From contig DATGQD010000033.1 in the NCBI GenBank assembly GCA_035304385.1, positions 1 through 25,086 of the forward strand: a DNA stretch of 25,086 nt, written 5' to 3'. Positions 1 through 7,526 of this stretch are shown one piece after another. Origin of the DNA: ZC4RG29 sp035304385. Its GTDB lineage: Bacteria; Bacteroidota; Bacteroidia; Cytophagales; Cyclobacteriaceae. Numbering within the stretch: the first letter of the stretch is position 1; the number at the start of each line of letters is the position of its first letter. A program made the translations under genes and the position numbers. The notes below the pieces were generated by a model. The model made no database searches, was not told the DNA's origin, and saw only the letters and a program-made list of their open reading frames with translations.

Positions 1-20
1 GGTTCCTAGACCCTCTTTCC

Positions 21-28
21 TATCTTTG
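21..28 (+). promoter_or_regulatory. Bacteroidota -7 promoter box upstream of rplC
   Basis: TATCTTTG matches the Bacteroidota sigma-A -7 consensus TAnnTTTG exactly. The matching -33 TTTG would fall at or just beyond the left edge of the window, so it cannot be checked. Transcription would start near 32-36, giving a leader of about 55-60 nt before rplC. The same ten bases, TATCTTTGCA, recur at the rpsH promoter. It could be a true internal promoter between an unseen rpsJ and rplC. Confidence 0.5.
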
Positions 29-38
29 CAGTCCTTTT

Positions 39-55
39 TGCGCGAAGCACGCGCA
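39..55 (+). other. Leader hairpin before rplC
   Basis: TGCGCG at 39-44 and CGCGCA at 50-55 form a perfect 6-bp GC-rich stem with a 5-nt loop. It lies in the predicted leader of the promoter box at 21-28, just after a T run (34-39). No T run follows, so it is not a terminator. It may be a structured leader; any regulatory role is inference. Confidence 0.4.
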
Positions 56-91
56 GAATCCTGAGAAACAAGCACAAATAAGGTATCGGAC

Positions 92-724
92 ATGCCTGGA
101 ATTATAGGAAAAAAGATAGGAATGACCAGTGTATTCGGCCCTGAGGGAGAAAACATTGCCTGCACGGTAATTCAGGCTGGCCCTTGCGTCGTTACGCAGG
201 TCAAGAATGTCGACAGCGACGGCTATCGCGCCGTTCAGCTTGCCTATGGAGACAAGAAGGAGAAGCACTCCAACAAGGCTGAGATTGGGCACTTCAAGAA
301 GGCCGGCACCGGTCCGAAGCGTGAAGTGGTAGAATTCCGGGATTTCCGGGCGGAGTTTGACGGCAAGGTAGAACTCGGCGCGCAGATCACAGTTCAGGAT
401 GTATTCGAAGTAGGTGAGTATGTTGACGCCGTAGGCATATCGAAGGGCAAAGGATTTCAAGGAGTGGTGAAGCGCCACGGGTATAGCGGTGTGGGCGAAC
501 AGACCCACGGCCAGCACAACCGGCTTCGTGCTCCGGGATCGATGGGTAACGCTTCATTTGCTTCGCGGGTTATGAAAGGAAAGAAGCTCGCCGGCAGAAT
601 GGGTAATGAGCGCGTTATGGTCACCAACCTGCAGGTGGTTCGGATTCTTCCTGAAGAAAATGTGATCGTGGTCAGCGGCTCTGTTCCGGGTTCAAAAAAT
701 TCAACGGTAATCCTGGTGAAGTAA
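92..724 (+). CDS. rplC: 50S ribosomal protein L3
   Basis: L3 (210 aa) binds near the 3' end of 23S rRNA and starts large-subunit assembly. The N-terminus MPGIIGKKIGMT and the central KGKGFQGVVKRHGYSG and GERVMV-like (GNERVMVTNL) stretches are characteristic, and the length is normal. The ATG at 92 is the only start that gives this N-terminus. It is the first gene visible in the S10 cluster, and its stop overlaps the rplD start by one base (TAATG). The loop corresponding to the E. coli GSIGQNQTPG segment reads GSMGNASFAS, so the glutamine methylated by PrmB in E. coli is absent. Confidence 0.97.
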   Translation: MPGIIGKKIGMTSVFGPEGENIACTVIQAGPCVVTQVKNVDSDGYRAVQLAYGDKKEKHSNKAEIGHFKKAGTGPKREVVEFRDFRAEFDGKVELGAQITVQDVFEVGEYVDAVGISKGKGFQGVVKRHGYSGVGEQTHGQHNRLRAPGSMGNASFASRVMKGKKLAGRMGNERVMVTNLQVVRILPEENVIVVSGSVPGSKNSTVILVK

Positions 725-1359
725 TGGAGATATCAGTTGTAAAATCTAGTGGTGAAGATACCGGCCGCAAGGTGACGCTGGCCGATTCGGTGTTTGGCAT
801 CGAACCCAACGATCATGCGATCTACCTTGATGTGAAGAGCTATCTGGCCAACCAGCGCCAGGGCACACACAAGTCGAAGCAGCGCCAGGAGATCAGTGGA
901 TCCTCCAAGAAACTGAAAAAGCAAAAGGGTACCGGCGGAGCACGGGCAGGAAATATCAAGAACCCGCTCTTTAGAGGCGGTGGACGGGTGTTCGGCCCTC
1001 AGCCTCGCGATTACTCGTTCAAGCTCAATAAGAAAGTAAAGGCACTCGCCCGCAAGTCGGCCCTGGCCTATAAGGCAAAGGACAACGCCATCGCAGTGCT
1101 CGAAGATTTTTCTTTCGAGGCTCCCAGGACCAAGGAATATACCAAGTTACTCTCGTCGTTGTCGCTTGACAGCAGAAAGACCCTGCTGGTTCTTCCGGCG
1201 TCAGACAAGAACATTGTCTTGTCGGCGCGCAACCTGCAGCGTGCGAGAGTAACGACTGCTGAGAACATCAACACGTACGATGTCATGAATGCTGACACCC
1301 TGATTTTCGTGGAGAGCTCAGTAGAAAAAATAGTGAACCTGTTAAATACGGAACAATGA
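724..1359 (+). CDS. rplD: 50S ribosomal protein L4
   Basis: L4 (211 aa) lines the peptide exit tunnel and is an early assembly protein. In E. coli it also represses the S10 operon; whether it does so here is unknown. The signature is the extended tunnel loop at about residues 58-95: basic KLKKQKGTGGARAGNIKNPLFRGGGRVFGPQPRDY. Length is normal. The start overlaps the rplC stop (TAATG) and the stop overlaps the rplW start by 4 nt (ATGA), which implies translational coupling on both sides. Confidence 0.97.
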   Translation: MEISVVKSSGEDTGRKVTLADSVFGIEPNDHAIYLDVKSYLANQRQGTHKSKQRQEISGSSKKLKKQKGTGGARAGNIKNPLFRGGGRVFGPQPRDYSFKLNKKVKALARKSALAYKAKDNAIAVLEDFSFEAPRTKEYTKLLSSLSLDSRKTLLVLPASDKNIVLSARNLQRARVTTAENINTYDVMNADTLIFVESSVEKIVNLLNTEQ

Positions 1360-1643
1360 GCGTCCTCAAAAAGCCTTTGGTAACGGAAAAGGTGTCGGCA
1401 TTGAACGAAAAAGGCCGCTACGGCTTTATCGTCGACATTAAGGCCAATAAAGTAGAGATCCGCAAAGCCGTAGAAAAGCTGTATGGTGTAAACGTAAAGA
1501 GCGTGAACACCATGAATGTGATGGGCAAACTGAAAGTTCGTTACACCAAGACGGGCATTCAGGGAGGCAGAAGGCCGAATTATAAGAAGGCGATCGTGAC
1601 CCTGGCGGAGGGCGAAGTGATCGATTTTTACAGCAACGTATAA
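1356..1643 (+). CDS. rplW: 50S ribosomal protein L23
   Basis: L23 (95 aa) sits at the tunnel exit and is the docking site for trigger factor and SRP. The N-terminus MSVLKKPLVTEKVSAL has the family's PxxTEK motif, and the centre has the usual VEIRKAVEKLYGVNVKSVNTMN stretch followed by a basic loop. Length is typical. It starts inside the rplD stop (ATGA) and is followed by a 16-nt spacer to rplB. Confidence 0.96.
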   Translation: MSVLKKPLVTEKVSALNEKGRYGFIVDIKANKVEIRKAVEKLYGVNVKSVNTMNVMGKLKVRYTKTGIQGGRRPNYKKAIVTLAEGEVIDFYSNV

Positions 1644-1659
1644 CGTAGAACAATAGATC

Positions 1660-2484
1660 ATGGCGTTGAAGAAGCTCAAGCCGGTAACTCCTGGATCGAG
1701 GCACAGATTGGTGTCGTCGTTTGACGATATCACTACATCCCGGCCGCTGAAGTCACTGGTAAAGACCATAAAGAAATCAGGAGGCAGGAACAGCAGCGGT
1801 AAGCAGACCATGCGCTACATCGGCGGCGGTCACAAGCAGAAGATGCGCATCCTGGATTTCAAGCGCCGCAAGTTCGGCGTGCCGGCAACGGTGAAGTCGA
1901 TTGAATACGATCCTACGCGTACGGCACGCGTTGCGCTGTTGTTCTACGCTGACGGCGAAAAGTCATATATACTGGCGCCGGAAGGCGTGTCCGTAGGCCA
2001 AAAGCTTGTTTCGGGTCCTGATATTGCTCCTGAAGTCGGCAATGCACTTCCGCTGGCCAAAATACCGCTGGGTACCATCGTTCATAACGTGGAGATGAAG
2101 CCCGGCAAGGGAGGCGCTATCGCGCGTAGCGCGGGTTCGTTTGTACAGCTTCTTGCCCGCGAAGGCGGAATGGCAACGCTGAAGATGCCTTCCGGTGAGA
2201 TGCGCAACGTGCAGGATGCGTGCATGGCAACGGTCGGCACGGTATCCAACGCCGACCACATGAATGAGAGTTGGGGCAAGGCAGGCCGCAGCCGCTGGCT
2301 CGGCATACGCCCGCGTACGCGTGGTGTTGCCATGAACCCGGTTGACCACCCGATGGGCGGTGGTGAGGGCCGTGCGTCCGGAGGCCATCCGAGGTCGCGC
2401 ACCGGCTTGTACGCAAAAGGAAAGAAAACGCGTCGTCCGAATAAATATTCGGATAGACTGATCATAGCCAAGAGGAAAAAATAA
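1660..2484 (+). CDS. rplB: 50S ribosomal protein L2
   Basis: L2 (274 aa) binds 23S rRNA at the subunit interface and is needed for peptidyl-transferase activity. It starts MALKKLKPVTPGSRHR, has the RRKFGVPATVKSIEYDPTRTARVALL body typical of L2, and ends with the conserved NPVDHPMGGGEGRASGGHP segment (about residues 226-244), including the functionally important His. Length matches the family. It overlaps rpsS by one base (TAATG). Confidence 0.98.
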   Translation: MALKKLKPVTPGSRHRLVSSFDDITTSRPLKSLVKTIKKSGGRNSSGKQTMRYIGGGHKQKMRILDFKRRKFGVPATVKSIEYDPTRTARVALLFYADGEKSYILAPEGVSVGQKLVSGPDIAPEVGNALPLAKIPLGTIVHNVEMKPGKGGAIARSAGSFVQLLAREGGMATLKMPSGEMRNVQDACMATVGTVSNADHMNESWGKAGRSRWLGIRPRTRGVAMNPVDHPMGGGEGRASGGHPRSRTGLYAKGKKTRRPNKYSDRLIIAKRKK

Positions 2485-2753
2485 TGGGACGTTCGATTAA
2501 AAAAGGGCCGTACTGTGATTTCCGCCTGCTGAACAAGGTGGAAACCATGGAAAAATCGGGCAAGAAGTCGGTTATCAAGACCTGGTCCCGACGGTCGACC
2601 ATTGTACCGGAACTCATCGGTCACACCTTTGCCGTGCATAACGGCAATAAGTTTATCCCGGTGTATGTAACCGAAAATATGGTTGGGCACAAGTTGGGAG
2701 AGTTTGCCCCGACGCGTGTGTTCCGTGGACACTCAGGCAATAAATCCAAGTAA
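2484..2753 (+). CDS. rpsS: 30S ribosomal protein S19
   Basis: S19 (89 aa) forms a complex with S13 in the head of the small subunit, near the A-site tRNA. It is recognised by MGRSIKKGPYCDFRLLNK at the N-terminus, the TWSRRSTIVPELIGHTFAVHNG core and the GHKLGEFAPTRVFRGH C-terminal part. Size is normal. It overlaps rplB by one base, and rplV starts 2 nt after its stop. Confidence 0.98.
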   Translation: MGRSIKKGPYCDFRLLNKVETMEKSGKKSVIKTWSRRSTIVPELIGHTFAVHNGNKFIPVYVTENMVGHKLGEFAPTRVFRGHSGNKSK

Positions 2754-2755
2754 CC

Positions 2756-3232
2756 ATGGAAGAGGCTGTAGCAAAAAAGACGAAACGATCGGTACTAAAA
2801 AGAGAAAAGCGCGATGCGCGTAAGGAAGCTGCACGTACCGGCAGCGTGACCGTCAGCCTTAGGGATGTACCGACATCACCCCGCAAGATGCGGTTGGTGG
2901 CCGACCTGGTGCGCGGTGAGCGCGTCAGCAAGGCGTTGAATATTTTAAAGTATGAGCCGAAGGCCGGAGCAGCGAAGATTGAAAAGCTGTTGCTGTCGGC
3001 CATTGCCAGCTGGGAGGCGAAGAATCAGGACGCCCGCCTTGAGGAGGCTGACCTTTATATCAGCCGCATCTGGGTCGACTCCGGAAGGATTCTCAAGCGC
3101 CTGAGGCCGGCTCCGCAGGGAAGAGCCCACCGCATACGCAAGCGTTCAAACCACGTTACGTTGGTGCTGGACAGCATGAGAGCGGTGGAAACAGTGGAAG
3201 CGGTAGAAGAAGAAAAGGAAACCAAGGAATAA
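2756..3232 (+). CDS. rplV: 50S ribosomal protein L22 with long N-terminal extension
   Basis: L22 (158 aa) lines the exit tunnel with a beta-hairpin. The conserved domain begins near residue 38 (TSPRKMRLVADLVRG) and carries the hairpin motif RPAPQGRAHRIRKRSNHV near residue 118. It is about 48 aa longer than E. coli L22 (110 aa). The extra length is a highly charged basic N-terminus of some 28 residues plus an acidic Glu-rich C-terminus. The ATG at 2756, 2 nt after the rpsS stop, supports the long form, although an internal start cannot be excluded. rpsC begins directly after the stop. Confidence 0.94.
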   Translation: MEEAVAKKTKRSVLKREKRDARKEAARTGSVTVSLRDVPTSPRKMRLVADLVRGERVSKALNILKYEPKAGAAKIEKLLLSAIASWEAKNQDARLEEADLYISRIWVDSGRILKRLRPAPQGRAHRIRKRSNHVTLVLDSMRAVETVEAVEEEKETKE

Positions 3233-3976
3233 ATGGGACAAAAAGTCAATCCTGTAGGTCTGCGCCTGGGCATCGTTCGCGGTTGGGATTCCAACTGGTA
3301 CGGCGGCAAGTCGTTTTCCGACAAGCTGGTCGAAGATCACAAGATCCGTGAATACGTGGCGGCGCGTATCCCCAAAGGCGGGATCGCCAAGGTGGTGATC
3401 GAGCGTACGCTCAAGCGTATCACGCTTACCATCCACACGGCACGTCCCGGTGTGGTGATCGGTAAGGGCGGTACCGAGGTGGATAAGATCAAGGAAGAAT
3501 TGAAGCAATTGACGCACAAGGATGTGCAGATCAATATTTTCGAGATCAAGCGGCCCGAACTGGATGCGAAACTCGTGGGCGAGGCCATTGCCCAGCAGAT
3601 CGAGGCGCGGATTTCGTACAAGAGAGCAATGAAGCAAGCCATCGCTTCCGCCATCAGGGTGGGCGCCGAAGGCATCAAGGTGAAGGTCTCCGGCCGGCTT
3701 GCTGGCGCGGATATGGCCCGCACCGAACAATACAAGGAAGGCCGGATTCCGTTGCACACATTGCGCGCTGATATCGACTACGCTGTATCAGAAGCGCAAA
3801 CCGTTTATGGCAAGATCGGAATCAAGGTATGGATCTTCCGCGGAGAAATTTATGGAAAGCGCGACCTGTCGCCCAACATTGGCATGGTGAGCAACGCCCC
3901 CGGTGGCGTTAAGGATAAGCCCAGGAGGCCAGGCCCGCGCCCCGAAGGACGCGGCGGACGCGGAAAGCGCAAATAG
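3233..3976 (+). CDS. rpsC: 30S ribosomal protein S3
   Basis: S3 (247 aa) forms part of the mRNA entry channel, with a KH domain and helicase-like basic residues. It opens MGQKVNPVGLRLGIVRGWDSNWY and contains the KH GxxG-type segment RPGVVIGKGGTEVDKI near residue 73 and the C-terminal ARTEQYKEGRIPLHTLRADIDY block. The tail is Arg/Gly/Pro rich. It starts immediately after the rplV stop, with no spacer. A 35-nt gap follows before rplP. Confidence 0.97.
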   Translation: MGQKVNPVGLRLGIVRGWDSNWYGGKSFSDKLVEDHKIREYVAARIPKGGIAKVVIERTLKRITLTIHTARPGVVIGKGGTEVDKIKEELKQLTHKDVQINIFEIKRPELDAKLVGEAIAQQIEARISYKRAMKQAIASAIRVGAEGIKVKVSGRLAGADMARTEQYKEGRIPLHTLRADIDYAVSEAQTVYGKIGIKVWIFRGEIYGKRDLSPNIGMVSNAPGGVKDKPRRPGPRPEGRGGRGKRK

Positions 3977-4011
3977 TATTTAGCAACGAGGACAATTAAA
4001 GTCAGGCACAG

Positions 4012-4431
4012 ATGTTACAGCCGAAGCGAACCAAATACAGAAAGCAGCAGAAAGGCCGTGTGAAGGGAATAGCGACCCGCGGGCATACAATCGCGTTCGG
4101 ATCGTTCGCATTGAAAGCCCTGGAGGGCGGGTGGATTACGGCCCGTCAGCTGGAAGCTGCACGTATCGCGGTTACCCGCGCTATGAAGCGCGAAGGGCAG
4201 GTGTGGATCAGGATATTCCCCGATAAGCCCGTGACCCGCAAACCTGCAGAAGTGCGGATGGGTAAAGGGAAGGGCGCGCCCGAATACTGGGTGGCCGTCG
4301 TCAGACCCGGAACGATACTCTTTGAAGCGGGCGGCGTTAACCTGGATACGGCGCGCGAAGCGCTCCGCCTGGCTGATGGAAAACTACCCATCAAGACGAA
4401 GTTTACCGTAAAGCGGGATTACGTAGAATAA
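4012..4431 (+). CDS. rplP: 50S ribosomal protein L16
   Basis: L16 (139 aa) contacts the elbow of A- and P-site tRNAs and 5S rRNA. It begins MLQPKRTKYRKQQKGR and carries the conserved PDKPVTRKPAEVRMGKGKGAPEYWVA segment. The Arg in RMGKGKG matches the residue hydroxylated in E. coli L16. Length is typical. The start ATG is at 4012 after a 35-nt A-rich spacer, and rpmC follows 7 nt after the stop. Confidence 0.97.
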   Translation: MLQPKRTKYRKQQKGRVKGIATRGHTIAFGSFALKALEGGWITARQLEAARIAVTRAMKREGQVWIRIFPDKPVTRKPAEVRMGKGKGAPEYWVAVVRPGTILFEAGGVNLDTAREALRLADGKLPIKTKFTVKRDYVE

Positions 4432-4438
4432 TATCGCT

Positions 4439-4636
4439 ATGAAGAACGAAGACATCAGAGCGTTGACATTAGCTGAACTGCGGGAGAAGATCGCAAGCGA
4501 GACGGAAGCACTGCGGAAGATCCGCTTTGCGCATCAGGTTTCCTCCATCGAAAACCCGATGAAGATCAGGGAAACCAGGAGGCTGCTTGCCAGGCTCAAA
4601 ACTGAACTCACGGTCAAGGAATCCCAACAAAAGTAA
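4439..4636 (+). CDS. rpmC: 50S ribosomal protein L29
   Basis: L29 (65 aa) is a small helical-hairpin protein near the tunnel exit, close to L23. It has the family pattern: MKNEDIRALTLAELREKI, a central ALRKIRFAHQVSSIENPMKIRETRR and a final helix LLARLKTEL. Size is as expected. It sits between rplP and rpsQ, with 4 nt to the rpsQ start. Confidence 0.95.
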   Translation: MKNEDIRALTLAELREKIASETEALRKIRFAHQVSSIENPMKIRETRRLLARLKTELTVKESQQK

Positions 4637-4640
4637 TCGG

Positions 4641-4901
4641 ATGGAAAAGAAAAGAAATTTCAGAAAGGAACGGATCGGCAAGGTCGTCAGCGACAAGATG
4701 CAGAAGTCGATCACTGTTGCAGTAGACCGCAAGGTAAAGCATCCGATCTATGGGAAATTCGTCAGCCGTACTACGAAGTTCATGGCACATGACGAAGAAA
4801 ACGTGGCCGGCGTTGGAGACACCGTCAGGATCATGGAAACCAGGCCGATGAGCAGGAAGAAGCGCTGGCGTCTGGTCGAGGTCGTGGAAAAGGCGAAGTA
4901 G
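4641..4901 (+). CDS. rpsQ: 30S ribosomal protein S17
   Basis: S17 (86 aa) binds the 5' domain of 16S rRNA early in assembly. The ATG at 4641 gives MEKKRNFRKERIGKVVSDKMQKSITVAVDRKVKHPIYGK, which fits the OB-fold family. The open frame extends upstream to 4587, but that part overlaps rpmC and lacks family similarity. The DTVRIMETRPMSRKKRWRLVEV block is conserved. The stop is at 4899-4901, and 28 nt precede rplN. Confidence 0.96.
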   Translation: MEKKRNFRKERIGKVVSDKMQKSITVAVDRKVKHPIYGKFVSRTTKFMAHDEENVAGVGDTVRIMETRPMSRKKRWRLVEVVEKAK

Positions 4902-4929
4902 CATTAAGATAGCATAAAGAGACAGCATT

Positions 4930-5298
4930 ATGATACGCACGGAATCCCGGCTAAACGTGGCCGACAATAGCGGAGCCAAGGAAGTTCTCTGCATGCACGT
5001 TTTGGGCGGCAGCGGTAAGCGCTATGCTAGCGTGGGCGATAAGATCGTGGTTACGGTGAAGTCGGCCATGCCGAGCAGCCAGGTAAAGAAGGGAACCGTT
5101 TCCAAAGCGGTTGTCGTTCGCACCAAGAAGGAAGTGAGGCGGAAGGATGGATCCTACATCCGCTTCGAGGATAACGCAGCGGTGTTGCTCACTGCTCAGG
5201 ATGAGCCACGCGGTACGCGTATTTTCGGTCCCGTAGCACGCGAACTGCGGGAAAAACAGTTCATGAAGATCGTTTCATTAGCACCTGAAGTGCTCTGA
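4930..5298 (+). CDS. rplN: 50S ribosomal protein L14
   Basis: L14 (122 aa) forms intersubunit bridges and is the binding surface for the silencing factor RsfS. The sequence MIRTESRLNVADNSGAKEVLCMHVLGGS is diagnostic, and GDKIVVTVKSAMP and the C-terminal RGTRIFGPVARELR complete the family pattern. Length equals the bacterial norm of 122. It is followed 4 nt later by rplX. Confidence 0.98.
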   Translation: MIRTESRLNVADNSGAKEVLCMHVLGGSGKRYASVGDKIVVTVKSAMPSSQVKKGTVSKAVVVRTKKEVRRKDGSYIRFEDNAAVLLTAQDEPRGTRIFGPVARELREKQFMKIVSLAPEVL

Positions 5299-5302
5299 GA
5301 TT

Positions 5303-5644
5303 ATGGAAAGAAAGTTTAACAAGAGGCCGAAGCTCGGTATCAAGAAGGGCGACAAGGTCAGGGTTATTGCCGGAAACGATAAAGGCAAGGAAGGTAAGGT
5401 TCTTGAAGTACACGTTCAGGATAACCGTGCCGTCGTCGAAGGTGTGCGCCTGGTTACCCGCCATGAAAAACCTTCGGCCGGAAAGCCTGAAGGAGGCATT
5501 AAAAAGACCGAGGCCCCGATACACATCAGCAACCTGATGCTTATCGACCCGGCCACCGGCAAGCCTACGCGCGTTGGGCGCAAGCTTAACGAAAAAGGCA
5601 AGCTGCAACGGTATTCGAAGAAAACAGGAGAATTTATCAAGTGA
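5303..5644 (+). CDS. rplX: 50S ribosomal protein L24
   Basis: L24 (113 aa) initiates 50S assembly at the 5' end of 23S rRNA. A KOW motif is seen at about residues 13-40 (IKKGDKVRVIAGNDKGKEGKVLEV), followed by the typical KPEGGIKKTEAPIHISNLMLIDP. Length is within the family range. Its TGA stop shares one base with the ATG of rplE (TGATG). Confidence 0.96.
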   Translation: MERKFNKRPKLGIKKGDKVRVIAGNDKGKEGKVLEVHVQDNRAVVEGVRLVTRHEKPSAGKPEGGIKKTEAPIHISNLMLIDPATGKPTRVGRKLNEKGKLQRYSKKTGEFIK

Positions 5645-6195
5645 TGGCAACGCCAAGGTTAAAGCAACAATACCTCAAGGAAATTGTACCGGCTCTGAAG
5701 GAGAAGTTCCGGTACTCATCAGTTATGGAGGTTCCCAAGGTCGAAAAGATCTGCATCAATAAAGGTGTGGGTGCCGCTGTGACGGACAAGAAACTGATCG
5801 ACGTTGCCATTGAGGAGATTTCGGCGATCACAGGCCAGCGGGCAGTACCGACCAAGGCCAAGAAGGCGATCTCGAACTTCAAGCTGCGGGAACACATGCC
5901 CATCGGCGTGCGCGTCACCTTACGGGGCGATCGCATGTACGAGTTCATGGACCGCCTGATGAACATCGCGCTCCCGCGGGTGCGCGACTTCCGCGGCGTA
6001 AATAACAAGGGCTTTGACGGCCGGGGTAACTTCACCCTGGGCGTGAAAGAGCAGATTATTTTCCCCGAAATCTCGATCGACAAGGTCAACAAGATCAGCG
6101 GTATGGACATAACGTTCGTAACCTCTGCTAAAACAGACGAAGAAAGCTTTGAACTGCTGAAGGCATTTGGAATGCCTTTCGCAAATAAAAACTAA
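5644..6195 (+). CDS. rplE: 50S ribosomal protein L5
   Basis: L5 (183 aa) binds 5S rRNA and contacts the P-site tRNA. It contains VPKVEKICINKGVG, RAVPTKAKKAISNFKLREHMPIGVRVTLRG and GRGNFTLGVKEQIIFPEI, all diagnostic. I chose the ATG at 5644, which overlaps the rplX stop as TGATG. A GTG three bases upstream (5641) is in frame and would add one residue. The rpsN start is 5 nt after its stop. Confidence 0.97.
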   Translation: MATPRLKQQYLKEIVPALKEKFRYSSVMEVPKVEKICINKGVGAAVTDKKLIDVAIEEISAITGQRAVPTKAKKAISNFKLREHMPIGVRVTLRGDRMYEFMDRLMNIALPRVRDFRGVNNKGFDGRGNFTLGVKEQIIFPEISIDKVNKISGMDITFVTSAKTDEESFELLKAFGMPFANKN

Positions 6196-6200
6196 GGAAT

Positions 6201-6470
6201 ATGGCGAAATTATCGGTTATCGCGAGGCAATTGAAAAGAGAGCGAATGGTCGCAACGTATGCGGAAAAGCGCAAGGCTTTGAAGGCTGCGGGCGACTATG
6301 CGGCGTTGGACAAGTTGCCCCGCAACGCATCGCCCGTGCGGCTCAAGAACCGTTGTAAACTGACGGGCAGACCCAAGGGTTACATGCGCAAGTTCGGCAT
6401 CTGTCGTAACGTGTTCCGGGAAATGGCCCACGATGGGAAAATCCCCGGCCTGACCAAGTCGAGCTGGTAA
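6201..6470 (+). CDS. rpsN: 30S ribosomal protein S14, zinc-independent form
   Basis: S14 (89 aa) helps build the head of the 30S subunit. It matches the longer zinc-free class: it lacks paired CxxC motifs, having only isolated Cys52 and Cys68, and has the LKNRCKLTGRPKGYMRKFGICRN region that replaces the zinc knuckle. The short zinc form is about 61 aa, so length agrees. It ends the first half of the spc segment. A 93-nt spacer containing a promoter follows. Confidence 0.96.
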   Translation: MAKLSVIARQLKRERMVATYAEKRKALKAAGDYAALDKLPRNASPVRLKNRCKLTGRPKGYMRKFGICRNVFREMAHDGKIPGLTKSSW

Positions 6471-6490
6471 GCCAACCGGGTCCGTACGCT

Positions 6491-6522
6491 TTTGAATAAA
6501 ACAAAATAACTGAATATCTTTG
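6491..6522 (+). promoter_or_regulatory. Bacteroidota promoter before rpsH
   Basis: TTTG at 6491-6494 and TATCTTTG at 6515-6522 match the -33 (TTTG) and -7 (TAnnTTTG) consensus exactly, separated by 20 bp, the usual 19-21. Transcription should begin near 6527, about 37 nt before rpsH. It lies in one of the longest spacers of the ribosomal cluster. It would allow rpsH and downstream genes to be transcribed independently of the upstream promoter. Confidence 0.7.
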
Positions 6523-6526
6523 CACC

Positions 6527-6541
6527 CCCGTTTTTAACGGG
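6527..6541 (+). other. Leader hairpin before rpsH
   Basis: CCCGTT (6527-6532) and AACGGG (6536-6541) form a perfect 6-bp stem with a TTT loop, followed by a broken T-rich stretch (6542-6550). It lies at the predicted transcription start of the 6491-6522 promoter. It could cap the leader 5' end, or act as a weak terminator for transcripts arriving from rpsN. The sequence does not decide between these. Confidence 0.45.
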
Positions 6542-6563
6542 TTTGCTTTTAAATAAGGTAAAA

Positions 6564-6962
6564 ATGACTGATCCGATCGCTGACTATCTGACCCGGTTGC
6601 GGAACGCTATAAAGGCCAGACATCGCGTGGTAGACATCCCGGGGTCGAACCTGAAGCGGGAAATAACCAAAGTGTTGTTCGACAAGGGATACATCCTCAA
6701 CTATAAGTTTGAGGACGGCAACCACGGCCAGGGCAATATTAAGATTGCCCTCAAATACAACCAGGAGACGCGTGAGCCGGCGATCACACAGTTGAAGCGG
6801 GTCAGTTCGCCGGGTTTGCGTCGGTACGCCAATGTGGAATCTATGCCACGGGTCATGAACGGCCTGGGCATTGCGGTTTTGTCTACTTCGAGAGGGGTGA
6901 TGACCGATAAGGAGGCACGCGCGCTCAACGTAGGCGGCGAAATTTTGTGTTACGTCTATTAA
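6564..6962 (+). CDS. rpsH: 30S ribosomal protein S8
   Basis: S8 (132 aa) binds helix 21 of 16S rRNA and, in E. coli, represses the spc operon. MTDPIADYLTRLRNA is the classic N-terminus, so the ATG at 6564 is preferred over an in-frame TTG at 6543. The C-terminal block RVMNGLGIAVLSTSRGVMTDKEAR is diagnostic. It has its own upstream promoter. A 12-nt spacer leads to rplF. Confidence 0.97.
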   Translation: MTDPIADYLTRLRNAIKARHRVVDIPGSNLKREITKVLFDKGYILNYKFEDGNHGQGNIKIALKYNQETREPAITQLKRVSSPGLRRYANVESMPRVMNGLGIAVLSTSRGVMTDKEARALNVGGEILCYVY

Positions 6963-6974
6963 AGAAACAGCAGC

Positions 6975-7526
6975 ATGTCGCGAATAGGAAAGATGGAATT
7001 GCCCCTGCCGGACGGTGTGACGCTCACCGTGGCCGACGGTGTGGCCACTGTTAAGGGCCCTAAGGGCGAGTTAAAGCAGGCCATAGATTCGGAATTTACC
7101 ATCTCCCAGGAAAATGGTGCAGTGGAAATTAAGCGTCCTTCCGAAGAAAAACACCATAAGGCCCTTCATGGCCTGTATCGCACATTGCTTGCGAACATGG
7201 TTGAAGGCGTATCAAAAGGCTTTAAAATCAACCTTGAACTGGTGGGCGTCGGCTATAAGGCCACCGCACAGGCGAATGTTCTGGAACTCAGCCTTGGATA
7301 CTCGCATAACGTTTTCCTGGCGCTTCCAGAGGAAATCAAAGTAAAGACCGTCCAGGAAAAGGGGCAAAACCCCCTGATCATGCTGGAAGGCATCGATAAG
7401 CAGTTGATCGGCCAGGTGGCGGCGAAGATCCGGTCCCTGCGGAAGGTGGAGCCCTACAAGGGTAAAGGTATCCGGTTCGTAGGTGAACAGGTACGGAGAA
7501 AAGCAGGCAAGGCTGCAGCTAAATAA
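6975..7526 (+). CDS. rplF: 50S ribosomal protein L6
   Basis: L6 (183 aa) sits at the base of the L7/L12 stalk near the factor-binding site. Two related domains are visible: the N-terminal MSRIGKMELPLPDGVTLTV..KGPKGEL and the C-terminal ELVGVGYKA..LGYSH, ending with the conserved VEPYKGKGIRFVGEQVRRKAGK. Length is normal. A 36-nt spacer precedes rplR. Confidence 0.97.
   Translation: MSRIGKMELPLPDGVTLTVADGVATVKGPKGELKQAIDSEFTISQENGAVEIKRPSEEKHHKALHGLYRTLLANMVEGVSKGFKINLELVGVGYKATAQANVLELSLGYSHNVFLALPEEIKVKTVQEKGQNPLIMLEGIDKQLIGQVAAKIRSLRKVEPYKGKGIRFVGEQVRRKAGKAAAK

Noticed and set aside
1068..1811. 247-codon open frame on the minus strand opposite rplD, rplW and rplB
   Set aside because: It spans three clearly coding ribosomal genes, has no recognisable domain and no start context of its own.
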